Shown piece by piece: positions 8,348-17,900 of a stretch of DNA of 64,000 nucleotides. The position numbers were made by a program, and so were the translations under genes. The notes below the pieces were generated by a model. That model ran no database searches. It was not told the origin of the DNA and was given only the letters and a program-made list of their open reading frames with translations. This stretch comes from Heliomarina baculiformis (GTDB taxonomy: Bacteria > Pseudomonadota > Alphaproteobacteria > Rhodobacterales > Rhodobacteraceae). The DNA lies in NCBI RefSeq assembly GCF_019966545.1, contig NZ_JAIMIC010000003.1, positions 248,001 through 312,000 of the forward strand, read 5' to 3'. The stretch's first letter is position 1. Each line of letters starts with the position of its first letter.

Positions 8348-9355
8348 ATGAAAGTAAATGCAAAATATGCGTCACGGCTTGCCGTGGCACCCATGATGGA
8401 TTGGACCGATCGGCATTGCCGGTTTCTTCATCGCCAGTACAGCCAGCATACGCTGCTTTATACCGAAATGGTGACGTCACCGGCGCTGGTGCGGGGACAG
8501 GCGCTGCACCTGCTGGCACATCACGACTCCGAACATCCCGTGGCGCTGCAGCTTGGTGGCTCCGATCCGGCCGAACTGGCCGAGGCGGCCGTGATGGGGG
8601 CGGAGGCAGGCTATGACGAGATCAACCTGAACTGCGGCTGCCCGTCGGATCGCGTCCAGTCGGGCAGTTTCGGCGCGGTTCTGATGGAAAGCCCCGATCT
8701 GGTCGCCAGATGCGTGACAGCGATGAAAGATGCGGTGGATGTCGATGTGACGGTCAAATGCCGCATTGGTGTTGACGATCAGGACCCGGAAAAAGTCCTC
8801 CCCGACTTCCTGTCCCGGATAGAGGCGGCTGGCTGCTCAAGGGTCACCATCCACGCCCGCAAGGCCTGGCTTCAGGGGCTGAGCCCAAAGGAAAATCGCG
8901 ATATTCCGCCTTTGGATTATCCGCTTGTCCTGCGCATGGCCGAACAGTTTCCCGACCTGCATATTTCGGTCAACGGCGGCATCAAGACACTGAAAGAGGC
9001 GGTCTCTTTCCTCGACGCGGGCCTTGACGGCGTGATGATCGGGCGCGCGGCCTATCACGACCCGACCACGGTGCTAAGCACGGCCGACGCTGAAATCTAC
9101 GGGGATGGGTCCGCCCGTTCACCCGAAAAGGTCGTGCGCGCCATGCTGCCCTACATCGCCGCCCACCTCGCCGAAGGGGGCAAGCTACACCAGGTAACGC
9201 GCCACATGCTCGGCATGTTCGCGGGGCGGCCGGGTGCGCGGGCATGGCGGAGGACGCTCTCCGAAGGCGCGCATAAGCCCGGAGCGAATGGCGATCTGGT
9301 CATTGCAGCGCTTGCGCAGGTCGAAGAAGCCGTCGAACTCGCAAATGCAGGATGA
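8348..9355 (+). CDS. dusA: tRNA-dihydrouridine(20/20a) synthase DusA
   Basis: A flavoenzyme that reduces uridine in the tRNA D-loop with NADPH. The start at 8348 gives 335 residues, normal for DusA, and puts 'LAVAPMMDWTDRHCR' near the N-terminus as in the family; GGAG at 8335-8338 is well placed. 'NLNCGCPSDRVQSGSFGAVLM' contains the catalytic cysteine region, 'VTVKCRIGVD' and 'HARKAWLQGLSPKENR' are FMN/tRNA-binding motifs, and 'SVNGGI' with 'DGVMIGRAAYHDP' closes the TIM barrel. An in-frame upstream extension exists but is not conserved-looking and probably derives from the island. Integration at this site seems to leave the coding sequence intact. Confidence 0.95.
   Translation: MKVNAKYASRLAVAPMMDWTDRHCRFLHRQYSQHTLLYTEMVTSPALVRGQALHLLAHHDSEHPVALQLGGSDPAELAEAAVMGAEAGYDEINLNCGCPSDRVQSGSFGAVLMESPDLVARCVTAMKDAVDVDVTVKCRIGVDDQDPEKVLPDFLSRIEAAGCSRVTIHARKAWLQGLSPKENRDIPPLDYPLVLRMAEQFPDLHISVNGGIKTLKEAVSFLDAGLDGVMIGRAAYHDPTTVLSTADAEIYGDGSARSPEKVVRAMLPYIAAHLAEGGKLHQVTRHMLGMFAGRPGARAWRRTLSEGAHKPGANGDLVIAALAQVEEAVELANAG
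8393..8422. other. Probable attachment site region within the dusA 5' end
   Basis: This stretch encodes the conserved MMDWTDRHCR segment of DusA, which is the segment used as target by dusA-specific integrases. The exact crossover cannot be fixed because the matching repeat at the other island end lies outside the window. I found no second copy within positions 1-8200. Confidence 0.4.
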
Positions 9356-9404
9356 TGCGGCCGGTTACGTGTCCGATCTGCGTATTTTTACGGGAACATA
9401 ATCT

Positions 9405-10196
9405 TTGACAAAGTCGCAAGAGCTCGCAGATCTGGGGTGGTGCCTGTTTGACCATGATCCCAAGTTGGTCGACTGGGCTTTGGCTGCTCTTCCTTCAGCA
9501 CGACTTGCCATACGCGATCCGTCGCTTGCTCATCTGCTCCAGTGCGAAGGCACATGGTTCGTCGGTCTGGACGCCTTGCCCAATGATACCGAGGGACGCA
9601 TCGGCGGCTCAGGTCCCCTGCAGGGCCATGTCGTCGACGTCCTGCGCAGCGCCGGGGTCTGGTCAGACCTTCACCCTGCGCAAATTTCGGCCACCTATCC
9701 CGGCTATCCGAAACCGAGAGATGGCGAAACACCGGCAGCCTTCCGCTATCGCCTCAAGCGGGATGCCGCACATATCGACGGGATAATTGCCACGGGGCCT
9801 GAGCGGCGTCGCTTTATCAGCGAACCTCACGCGTGGATCTTGGGCATTCCGCTAAGCGAGGCTGATGCGAATGCCGCGCCGCTCGTGGTCTGGTCGGGCA
9901 GTCCAGCCATTATCAGGCATGGATTGCTTAAGGCGCTTTCACCTTATCCGCCAACCCAATGGGAGAGTATCGACGTGACCGACGCCTACCAATCTGCCCG
10001 GCGCGAGGTTTTCGAGACTTGTCCGCGAGTCGAACTGCCCATGAAACCGGCGCAGGCGGTTTTGTTGCACCGTCTGGCGCTGCACGGCGTGGCGCCTTGG
10101 CAGCAGGGCGCCAAAGCGTCGGCAGATGGCCGTATGATCGCCTACTTCCGCCCGCCGATGCCGGGCGGTGTCTCCGCGTGGCTCGAACCGAACTAG
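9405..10196 (+). CDS. Conserved hypothetical protein, TTG start
   Basis: A protein of 263 residues that I do not recognise firmly. It has no signal peptide or membrane segment. The middle carries 'YPGYPKPRDGETPAAFRYR' and 'RFISEPHAWILGIPLSEAD'. The flow 'HAWILGIPLSEADANAAPLVVWSGSPAIIRHGL' faintly recalls phytanoyl-CoA dioxygenase-like proteins, but I cannot place the metal ligands. The start is TTG at 9405, with GGGA nine bases upstream. Its stop overlaps the end of the convergent DUF1289 gene by 4 bp. Confidence 0.6.
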   Translation: MTKSQELADLGWCLFDHDPKLVDWALAALPSARLAIRDPSLAHLLQCEGTWFVGLDALPNDTEGRIGGSGPLQGHVVDVLRSAGVWSDLHPAQISATYPGYPKPRDGETPAAFRYRLKRDAAHIDGIIATGPERRRFISEPHAWILGIPLSEADANAAPLVVWSGSPAIIRHGLLKALSPYPPTQWESIDVTDAYQSARREVFETCPRVELPMKPAQAVLLHRLALHGVAPWQQGAKASADGRMIAYFRPPMPGGVSAWLEPN

Positions 10197-10423
10197 CGTT
10201 TCAGCCGGGCGGCCCGGCCGCCGCGTCGTTTTGCTAGCTTTGGCGCACGCGACGGCAATTCCTGCATGATCGTCCGGCGTTCTTCCGGTTCCATCCGCGA
10301 CCAGCGAGCGATTTCGTCAATCGTGCGATAGCAGCCGGTGCAAATCCGCTCTGCCGGATGGATGACGCAGATCTGCACGCAGGGGCTTTCGATCTCGTTG
10401 CGCGTCCAGACCGGCGGTTTCAC
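10193..10423 (-). CDS. DUF1289 family small cysteine-rich protein
   Basis: A protein of 76 residues with the DUF1289 signature 'SPCVQICVIHPAERICTGC' followed by 'RTIDEIARW'. The four cysteines suggest metal binding, but the function is unknown. The C-terminus is strongly basic (KLAKRRGGRAARLKR). The gene is the last of a ccmI-ruvX-DUF1289 operon; its start overlaps the ruvX stop by 4 bp. Confidence 0.9.
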   Translation of the reverse strand: MKPPVWTRNEIESPCVQICVIHPAERICTGCYRTIDEIARWSRMEPEERRTIMQELPSRAPKLAKRRGGRAARLKR

Positions 10424-10902
10424 GATGCATTCTCCCGCTTCAGATGTCCGATCCGGTCCAGCGCGCCTTGCAGGATATAGCTGGCGGCGACGTGGTCGAT
10501 AACCTCGGCCCGGCGCTTGCGCGAGGTGTCCGCCTCGAGCAGCGCGCGCTCGGCTGCCACCGTGCTCAGACGTTCATCCCAAAAGCCGATGGGCATCTCG
10601 ATCAACCGCACGAGGTTTCGGGCAAAGGCGCGGGTCGACTGACAGCGCGGCCCTTCGGTGCCATCCATGTTGCGCGGCAGGCCAAGCACGATGGCGCCGA
10701 TCTGCCGTGCCTCGACCAGTTCTACCAGCCGCGCCGCGTCCAGCGTGAACTTGCGCCGTTTTACCGTCTCAAGCGGCGTTGCAACGGAACCGAACAGATC
10801 GGACACCGCAACACCGATGGTCTTGTCGCCAAGGTCCAGACCCATCAGCCCGCGCATCTGTGGGCAGGCCGCAGCGAATTGCTCGAAATTGTCGTAGATC
10901 AT
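10420..10902 (-). CDS. ruvX: RuvX/YqgF-type RNase H-fold nuclease, putative Holliday junction resolvase / pre-16S rRNA processing enzyme
   Basis: A protein of 160 residues. 'GLDLGDKTIGVAVSD' is the first RNase H-fold acidic motif, 'IVLGLPRNMDGTEGPR' the conserved central motif, 'FWDERLSTVAAERAL' the third, and 'VIDHVAASYILQGALD' the C-terminal Asp motif. In E. coli YqgF is needed for 16S 5'-end maturation, and it was first annotated as a resolvase. The gene overlaps its neighbours by 4 bp on both sides, which indicates translational coupling with ccmI and the DUF1289 gene. Confidence 0.93.
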   Translation of the reverse strand: MIYDNFEQFAAACPQMRGLMGLDLGDKTIGVAVSDLFGSVATPLETVKRRKFTLDAARLVELVEARQIGAIVLGLPRNMDGTEGPRCQSTRAFARNLVRLIEMPIGFWDERLSTVAAERALLEADTSRKRRAEVIDHVAASYILQGALDRIGHLKRENAS

Positions 10903-12146
10903 TCGGCAATCCCCGCTCTTTCCGCCGCCGCTTCGATCTGCGCAAGTGCCGCATCCTCTCCGGCAAAGGCCGACCGGGCATTATCATAGATCGCCCGGGC
11001 CTGATCGAGATCGCCCAGAACACCAAGGGCGGAAATCAGCCGCGCCCATTCCTCGGGCGGTCCGCCCTCATCGGCAAGGCGCGTGGCCAGACCCTGCACC
11101 ATGCCTTCGATCATCGCCTGACGGTCTTCGGGCGTCATATCTTTTGTCGCCTCGACGTCTTCTGCGCTGGGGCCGGGCAGTTGGGGGCCGCCTGTCTGCG
11201 GCTCAGGCGGCAGGGTAAAGTTCGCACCCGCTTCTCGCGCAACGCGGGTGATCTGCTCGCGGATCGGCGGTATCCAAGGCGCATCTGCCGGGCTCTGTGT
11301 CAGCAGGTTGTTCCATATCCGGAAGGCCTGATCGGGACGGCCGGTCTGCACCATCATCAGACCCCAGTAATACTGAGCCGCGCCATTTCGCGGGGCAAGC
11401 GACAGCGCCTTTTTCAACGCGTTTTCCGCCTCGGGTGACACGTAACCGCCCGCCGCGAGGATCAGCATATCCGCAAGATAGGTGAAATCCTCCGACCCGG
11501 CATCTTTGCCTTTAAGCGCGATGACACGCTTTTGCGCCGCATAGGCCGCTTCAAAGTTTCCGCTGGCGGCCTCGTGGCGTGCCAAAAGGGATTGCCCGGT
11601 CAGGTCGTCGGGGCGGGTCGCAACGGTTTCGCGCAGCTCCGCGACAAGGTTCTTGTATTCCTCGGTCAGGTTCGCAGGCGCAGGCTGGTCGGGTACGCTC
11701 GCTTCGGCGGTGGCCTGATCGGGCCGCGATGCCCGCAACTCCTCGGCCATGGCAACCCGGCGATCAAGGCTCAGGTCTCCATATCCCGGCGCGCCAAGAT
11801 CGCGGTAAAGGAAAAAGCTCCCCGCCACGACAATCGCCACCAGCACCGCCGCCATGGCCCACGACAGGATCGGCGCGGCCTCGCTTTCCGCAGGCTTGCC
11901 CCGTTTGTCGGCATCGGCGGCAAGAATGCGCCTGGAAACCTCTGTGCGGACGCGCTCTGCATCCTCGGGACCGATCACGCCGCGGGCCAGGTCGCGTTCC
12001 ACTTCGGCCAACTGGTCGCGATAGACCTGCACGTCATAGCCTTCGCTGTCCGCGGACGCCCGCATCCGCGATCCCCGCAGCAAGGCCAAAGCCAGTAAAA
12101 GCGAGACGCTCAGCGCCAGCAACAAGGTGATGATCCAGAATGTCAT
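10899..12146 (-). CDS. ccmI: c-type cytochrome biogenesis protein CcmI
   Basis: A protein of 415 residues. Residues 1-25 form a membrane helix, 'YRDQLAEVERDLARGVI' at about 42-58 is the conserved CcmI cytoplasmic motif, a second helix lies at about 92-112, and the rest is a TPR-rich periplasmic region ('GAAQYYWGLMMVQTGRPDQAFRIW'). CcmI chaperones apocytochrome c to the haem lyase. Here it is separate from ccmABCDG at 51001-53759 and heads the ccmI-ruvX-DUF1289 operon. Confidence 0.93.
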   Translation of the reverse strand: MTFWIITLLLALSVSLLLALALLRGSRMRASADSEGYDVQVYRDQLAEVERDLARGVIGPEDAERVRTEVSRRILAADADKRGKPAESEAAPILSWAMAAVLVAIVVAGSFFLYRDLGAPGYGDLSLDRRVAMAEELRASRPDQATAEASVPDQPAPANLTEEYKNLVAELRETVATRPDDLTGQSLLARHEAASGNFEAAYAAQKRVIALKGKDAGSEDFTYLADMLILAAGGYVSPEAENALKKALSLAPRNGAAQYYWGLMMVQTGRPDQAFRIWNNLLTQSPADAPWIPPIREQITRVAREAGANFTLPPEPQTGGPQLPGPSAEDVEATKDMTPEDRQAMIEGMVQGLATRLADEGGPPEEWARLISALGVLGDLDQARAIYDNARSAFAGEDAALAQIEAAAERAGIAE

Positions 12147-12350
12147 GCGTTCTCCTGCTCTGACGCCTATCTAGACCCCCGACGTCCGGCGAAAAAGGGA
12201 CAAAGCGGCACATGTTCCAATTGATCACGCCGAATTATGCTTGGCAAAGAGCCGCTCCGGCAAATTTGCGTGACCTCGGGTCTTTCGTTCCCGGCCCACA
12301 GACGCAAGAATGGAGCGACCAGCATTCGAATCCAATCCGGGAGCTTCTGA

Positions 12351-13595
12351 ATGAAACGTTACTCTGCTTTTGCCATCGCCCGCGAAGCTCTTCGATTTCA
12401 TTCCGGTTGGGAACGCGCCTGGAAAAGCCCGGAACCGCGCCGCCGGTACGAAGTGGTTATTATCGGGGCAGGTGGGCACGGGCTGGCAACGGCCTATTAT
12501 CTTGGCAAGAATTTCGGCATCACCAATGTCGCGGTGATTGAAAAGGGCTGGCTTGGCGGCGGTAACACCGGGCGCAACACGACGATCATCCGTTCGAATT
12601 ACCTTCAGGATCCTTCGGCCGCGATCTATGAAAAATCGCGCAGCCTCTATGAAACGCTCAGCCAGGATCTGAACTACAATGTCATGTTCAGTCCGCGCGG
12701 CGTGATGATGCTGGCGCAGACACAGCACGAGATACGCGGCTATCAAAGAACCGCCCACGCCAACGCGCTGCAAGGCGTCGATACGCGGTTTATCTCCGCG
12801 CGCGAGGTCAAGGAACTCTGCCCGATCATGAATATCGATGGGCCGCGCTATCCTGTTTTGGGCGCGCTCTGGCAGCCGCGGGGCGGTACTGCGCGCCACG
12901 ATGCGGTCGCCTGGGGATATGCCCGCGCCTGTTCCGACATGGGCATGGACATCATCCAGAAATGTGAAGTGACCGGCATCCGTCAGGAGGAGGGGCAGGT
13001 GCGCGGGGTCGAGACATCGAAAGGCCCCATCGACTGTTCCAAGCTGGGCATCGTCGTCGCGGGTCATTCCGGTCGTCTTGCGGACATGGCCGGTTTCAGA
13101 CTGCCGCTGGAAACCGTCGCCCTTCAGGCGCTGGTTTCCGAGCCGATAAAGCCCTGCATGGACGTGGTTGTGATGGCCAACACCGTGCACGGCTACATGA
13201 GCCAGTCCGACAAGGGCGAAATGGTGATCGGTGGCGGCACTGACAGTTTCAACAGCTACACGCAGCGCGGCAGTTTCCATCATATCGAGGAAACCGTGCG
13301 TGCCCTCGTCGAAACCTTTCCCATGATCTCCCGGCTCAAGATGCTGCGCCAGTGGGGCGGGATCGTCGATGTGACCGGCGACCGTTCTCCGATCATTTCC
13401 AAAACACCGCTTCAGGGATGTTTCATCAATTGCGGATGGGGCACCGGGGGATTCAAAGCCATTCCGGGCTCCGGCTGGGCCATGGCTGAACTCATGGCTG
13501 CAGGACAGTCCACGCTGGCGGAAGAATTTTCTCTCGACAGGTTTCGCGTCGGGAAATTCATTGACGAAAGCGTTGCCGCCGGAGTGGCCCATTGA
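12351..13595 (+). CDS. soxB: Sarcosine oxidase beta subunit
   Basis: A protein of 414 residues. 'YEVVIIGAGGHGLATAYYL' at 33-51 is the FAD Rossmann motif, followed by 'GGGNTGRNTTIIRSNY'. His183 in 'ARHDAVAWGYA' is the family's candidate site for covalent flavin attachment. With alpha, gamma and delta subunits it oxidises sarcosine to glycine, transferring the methyl group to tetrahydrofolate or releasing formaldehyde. GGGAG sits 7 bp before the ATG. Unusually, soxD does not follow directly: about 1 kb with two tiny genes and a terminator intervenes. Confidence 0.96.
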   Translation: MKRYSAFAIAREALRFHSGWERAWKSPEPRRRYEVVIIGAGGHGLATAYYLGKNFGITNVAVIEKGWLGGGNTGRNTTIIRSNYLQDPSAAIYEKSRSLYETLSQDLNYNVMFSPRGVMMLAQTQHEIRGYQRTAHANALQGVDTRFISAREVKELCPIMNIDGPRYPVLGALWQPRGGTARHDAVAWGYARACSDMGMDIIQKCEVTGIRQEEGQVRGVETSKGPIDCSKLGIVVAGHSGRLADMAGFRLPLETVALQALVSEPIKPCMDVVVMANTVHGYMSQSDKGEMVIGGGTDSFNSYTQRGSFHHIEETVRALVETFPMISRLKMLRQWGGIVDVTGDRSPIISKTPLQGCFINCGWGTGGFKAIPGSGWAMAELMAAGQSTLAEEFSLDRFRVGKFIDESVAAGVAH

Positions 13596-13707
13596 TGCCT
13601 CAGCACGCATATTCTGCCTGTGGCGTTGGCGCTCCTGATGCGGAACAATGGAACTTTGCTATCGAAACTCACGTTGGATCGTCGGGGCGAAGCAATAGGG
13701 CAAGCAA

Positions 13708-13869
13708 ATGTTTGGGCCGACTCTTCTCAAAAAAGTCAATCCGTACCGTCGCGGACCCCAGTGGAGAGCGCGACAGTACAGTCGTTCGATCGCCAACAAG
13801 GCTGTGTGGCTACTCCTGTCAGAATTCGTATTCGCCGCGGTCCTCGCATACCTCTTGCACACGCTCTGA
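13708..13869 (+). CDS. Putative 53-residue single-pass membrane protein
   Basis: ATG at 13708 to TGA at 13867-13869 encodes 53 residues: a basic N-terminus ('NPYRRGPQWRARQYSRS') and one membrane helix at about 32-50 ('AVWLLLSEFVFAAVLAYL'). The positive-inside charge pattern and plausible composition argue for a real gene, while the SD (AGGG at 13697-13700) is weak. The rest of the spacer 13596-14037 shows no other convincing gene. Function unknown. Confidence 0.5.
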   Translation: MFGPTLLKKVNPYRRGPQWRARQYSRSIANKAVWLLLSEFVFAAVLAYLLHTL

Positions 13870-14037
13870 AAACGGGGAAATCCCCCAACTCGCGAATTTC
13901 GCCAAGTGCCTGATCCAACAGAGGAACTCGGCGCCGCACTGTTCTACTAAGCACGGCCGCATAAATTTTGAAGCTCCCGGGAACCGGACGAATTCAAAAA
14001 TCGTTATGCTAGCGAAAACAAGCACAGGAGGGCCGAA

Positions 14038-14229
14038 ATGGCTCATTCATCGGAAACGGGACGGTCGTCAAACGGCGCGCTCGCATTCATTCTTGGCGGC
14101 GTCGTCGTGGCGCTTGGTGTTCTCGGCTGGATCGTATTTGGCGGCGGCATCCCCACTGCAGACCAGCCTGATGTTCGGATCGAATTGCCCAACGGGCAGG
14201 CGATCGAAGGAGAGGTCTCAGGAGACTGA
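14038..14229 (+). CDS. Small membrane protein of unknown function
   Basis: A protein of 63 residues with one membrane helix at about 14-34 ('ALAFILGGVVVALGVLGWIVF') and a short acidic tail outside it. AGGAGG lies 6-7 bp before the ATG, one of the best SD sequences in the window, and a strong terminator follows at 14272. It therefore looks like a short monocistronic or two-gene unit with the 53-residue gene, inserted inside the sox cluster. I do not recognise the family. Confidence 0.72.
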   Translation: MAHSSETGRSSNGALAFILGGVVVALGVLGWIVFGGGIPTADQPDVRIELPNGQAIEGEVSGD

Positions 14230-14271
14230 GTACTGCCGCGCTGATGCGGCTCTGGTTATATTAAAGAGTAT

Positions 14272-14303
14272 AAGATGGGCTTGCCTCGTGCCCATCTTTT
14301 TTC
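14272..14303 (+). terminator. Intrinsic terminator after the small membrane-protein gene
   Basis: AAGATGGGC (14272-14280) pairs perfectly with GCCCATCTT (14290-14298) across a 9-nt loop, and a run of T follows. It separates transcription of soxB and the small genes from soxDAG. Confidence 0.88.
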
Positions 14304-14607
14304 ATTTCAGGGGTGCAGAAGCCGACGCCTGGCACAGCTTAGGGTGGCATTTGGCCGGATTTCTGGTTCTGTGGATAAAATTTCGCGGCTTCGTTAACTT
14401 CCCGTTTCAAACTGTTGACAAATCAATCGAAACCGGAATTTTTTCCGTTTCCATTTTGAAACGTCGGGCCTTTGTCGGCCCCTTTCCCCATTCCTACCGG
14501 TACAAGATACCCCCTATACCCGCTAATCGCTGCTGGTTCTTCGGATCAGCATTCAATCGCGCTATCGGTTCTCTTGTCCGCGGCCGTCAAAGACAGGAGA
14601 TACGCCT
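14304..14607 (+). promoter_or_regulatory. soxDAG upstream region with inverted repeat around a -35-like hexamer
   Basis: This spacer has no gene. TTGACA at 14415-14420 could be a -35 element, with a weak -10-like ATTTTT 17 bp on. Exact 9-bp inverted arms CGTTTCAAA (14403-14411) and TTTGAAACG (14455-14463) bracket it, a layout suited to a dimeric regulator. A GGGCC/GGCCC stem follows at about 14466-14480. Since a terminator stands at 14272-14303, soxDAG needs its own promoter here. Confidence 0.4.
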
Positions 14608-14937
14608 ATGCTGACCCTTCAATGTCCCTATTGCGGCGTTCAGGCCGATGAGACGGAACTGAGTGCTGGCGGCGAGGCGCATATCGAACGGCACGGTCCC
14701 GGCTCTTCGGACGAGGCGTTTGAAGAATATCTTTTCGCGCGGGAAAACCCCTTTGGCGTACACTTCGAGCGCTGGCGGCATTCCTATGGCTGCGGCAAGT
14801 GGTTTCATGCCGCGCGCAATACTGTGACGCTTGAAGTCTATGGTACCTATCCCGCGCAGACCACCGAACCCCCGGCAGATATCCGCAAACGGATTTCCGG
14901 GGTCGCGCCTGGCTGGACATGGAGGTTCCTTGGATGA
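14608..14937 (+). CDS. soxD: Sarcosine oxidase delta subunit
   Basis: A protein of 109 residues. 'LQCPYCGVQADETEL' with its CxxC pair, 'RENPFGVHFERWRHSYGCGKWFHAARNT' and 'VYGTYP' are typical of the small zinc-binding delta subunit. GGAG lies 9 bp before the start. The soxA start follows after 40 bp, so translation continues as one message soxD-soxA-soxG. Confidence 0.96.
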   Translation: MLTLQCPYCGVQADETELSAGGEAHIERHGPGSSDEAFEEYLFARENPFGVHFERWRHSYGCGKWFHAARNTVTLEVYGTYPAQTTEPPADIRKRISGVAPGWTWRFLG

Positions 14938-14977
14938 ACCGGACCGTCGAAATATCCGAACCGGAAAGGAGCCCCTC

Positions 14978-17900
14978 ATGAGCCACCGCTACTCCAAATC
15001 CGGTCGCCTGATTGACGAGAACAGGGAAATATCCTTTACTTTCAATGGTAAGACCCTGCGGGGCTTTAAGGGCGATACACTTGCCTCGGCCCTGCTTGCC
15101 AATGACCAGATGTTGGTCGGGCGGTCGTTTAAATATCACCGTCCGCGCGGCATCGTGGCCAGCGGGACCGAGGAACCCAACGCTCTTGTAAACATGGGCG
15201 AGGGCGCCCGGTTCGAGCCGAACCAGCGCGCCACGACGACCGAACTTTTCGACGGGCTGGTGGCACGTTCGCAGAACCATTGGCCGACGCTCGACTTTGA
15301 CGTCGGCGGGATCAATGCCAGCCTTTCGCGGCTGCTCCCGGCAGGGTTCTACTATAAGATGTTCATGTATCCACGGGCCTTCTGGAAACATGTCTACGAA
15401 CCCTTCATCCGCCAGTCCGCCGGTCTGGGTCAGGCCCCCAAAGAGGCCGACGCGGATACATACGAGCATTTCCACGCCTTTACGGATGTATTGGTGATTG
15501 GCGGCGGGGTCGCTGGCCTTGTCGCGGCCCGTTCGGCTGCCGAAACCGGCGCACGGGTGCTGGTTTTGGAACAATCCGCGCATTGGGGGGGCAGGGGCCC
15601 GGTTGACGGCGGTCGTATCGACGACCGACCTGTGGATAACTTCGTGGAAACTTTGGTAAGCGATCTAAGCGCGCGCGCCAATGTCACGCTGCGCACGCGC
15701 TGTATGGGCGCGGGCGTCTACGATCACGGCTATGCGCTCGGGTATGAGCGGCTCACCGATCATGCGCCCGACATCAACGGCCCACGGCACCGGCTCTGGC
15801 GGATCCGTGCCAAGCAGATCATCACGGCAACCGGGGCCATCGAACGCCCGCTGGCATTTGCGGGAAATGACGTGCCCGGAGTCATGCTCGCCTCGGCGAT
15901 GCGCGACTATCTCGTGAACTACGGCGTCGCCCCCGGCCAGCGGATTATCGTCGCCACCAATAACGACGATGCCTATCGCACGGCCATCGAGCTGAAAAAG
16001 GCCGGGCTTGATGTGCTGCGCATCCTCGATGCCCGCGAAACAGGGGGCGGCGCCCTTATGAATCAGGCCCGTCAGCTTGGTATCCGCATCGATTGCGGAC
16101 GCGCGATTGCCAAGGTTTCCGGCGGAAAACGGGTCCGCAAGGTACAAATATGCGCCCAGATCGGCGCAGGCGGCGCGCTAGAAGAGGTCGGCTGCGATGC
16201 TGTTGCCATGTCCGGTGGCTGGTCTCCTGCTGTGCACCTCTGGTCCCATTGTGGCGGCAAGCTGCTGTGGGATGATACCCATGCACATTTCCGCCCCGAT
16301 CCCGAGCGTCCGCTGATCGGTGCAGATGGCAAGGGGTTCGTCCTGCCTGCAGGCAGTGCCAATGGCATCCTGTCCCTTGACGGTATCGTGCCGGATGCGA
16401 TCCAGACCGGGCGCGAGGCAGCCAAGGCCGCCGGGTTCCGGCTGCGCAAAGCACCGGAGTTTGCCGTTGTTCAAAACTCCGAAGCCCCGCTCGAACCGGT
16501 CTGGCTCATGCCGCAGGAGGCCCGCGTCGGTCTGAGAACAAAAGCGTGGCTGGATTTCCAGAACGACGTCAAGGTCAGCGATGTGCAACTGGCCGCGCAG
16601 GAAGGCTATGAAAGCGTCGAACATACCAAGCGCTACACGACCCTTGGCATGGCGACAGATCAGGGCAAGCTGAGCAATATCAACGGTCTCGCTACGCTGG
16701 CCAATGCGCTCGGCGCGCCGATCCCGGCCGTCGGAACGACCACCTTTCGCCCGCCCTATGCGCCGATCTCCATGGGTGCCATCGCAGGCGAGGCGCGCGG
16801 ATCGGTCTTCCAGCCCTTGCGCCGCACGCCTATGCATGAATGGCACCGCCAACATAACGCCGAATGGGAACCGGTCGGCCACTGGCGCCGACCCTATGCC
16901 TATCCGCGCACGGGTGAGACGACCCATGACGCGGTGATGCGCGAGGTCAGCAATACCCGGCAGAAGGTCGGCCTGCTCGATGCGTCGACCCTTGGCAAGA
17001 TCCTCGTCAAGGGGCCGGACGCGGGCAAATTCCTCGACATGCTCTACACGAACATGATGTCGACCCTGAAACCAGGCAAATGCCGGTATGGGCTTATGTG
17101 TTCCGAAAACGGCTTTCTCATAGACGACGGCGTGGTTGCCCGCATCGACGATGACACATTCCTCTGCCATACGACCACCGGCGGCGCCGATCGCATCCAC
17201 GCCCATATGGAGGAATGGCTGCAGACCGAATGGTGGGACTGGAAAGTCTACACCGCGAACCTGACCGAACAATTCGCCCAGATCGCCGTGGTCGGCCCCA
17301 AGGCGCGCGAGCTGCTCGACAAGATGGGCGGCATGGATCTCTCTGCGGATAGTTTCAAGTTCATGGAATGGCAGGACGGCCAGATCGGCGATTTCACCGC
17401 GCGCGTCTTCCGTATCTCCTTCTCGGGTGAGCTGAGTTTCGAAATCGCCGTTCCGGCCTCGCAGGGGCTGGCCTTCTGGTCGGAACTCATGAAAGCGGGG
17501 CAGGGGCTTGGTGTCATGCCTTATGGCACTGAGGCGTTGCATATCATGCGGGCCGAAAAGGGATTTATCATGATCGGCGACGAAACCGACGGCACCGTGA
17601 TCCCGCAGGATCTTGGCCTGAACTGGGCGATATCCAAGAAGAAAGAGGACTACCTTGGCAAGCGCGCACAGCAGCGCGACCACATGACCGACCCGACGCG
17701 ATGGAAACTCGTCGGTCTCGAAACGCTGGACGGATCGGTGCTGCCCGACGGGGCCTATGCCGTGGCCGAGGGCACGAATGCCAACGGCCAGCGCAACACG
17801 CAGGGCCGCGTGACCTCGACCTATCATTCGCCAACCCTGTCCAAAGGCATCGCAATGGGGCTGGTTCTGCACGGGCCCGACCGCATGGACGAGGTGCTGG

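Noticed and set aside
12225-13610. Long minus-strand open frame opposite soxB
   Set aside because: A shadow of high-GC coding. soxB is unmistakable, and the reverse frame has unlikely composition and no SD.
13592-14614. Open frame running from the soxB end through the spacer to soxD
   Set aside because: It crosses a terminator and a well-supported small gene, and its composition changes along the frame. It is not a credible protein.
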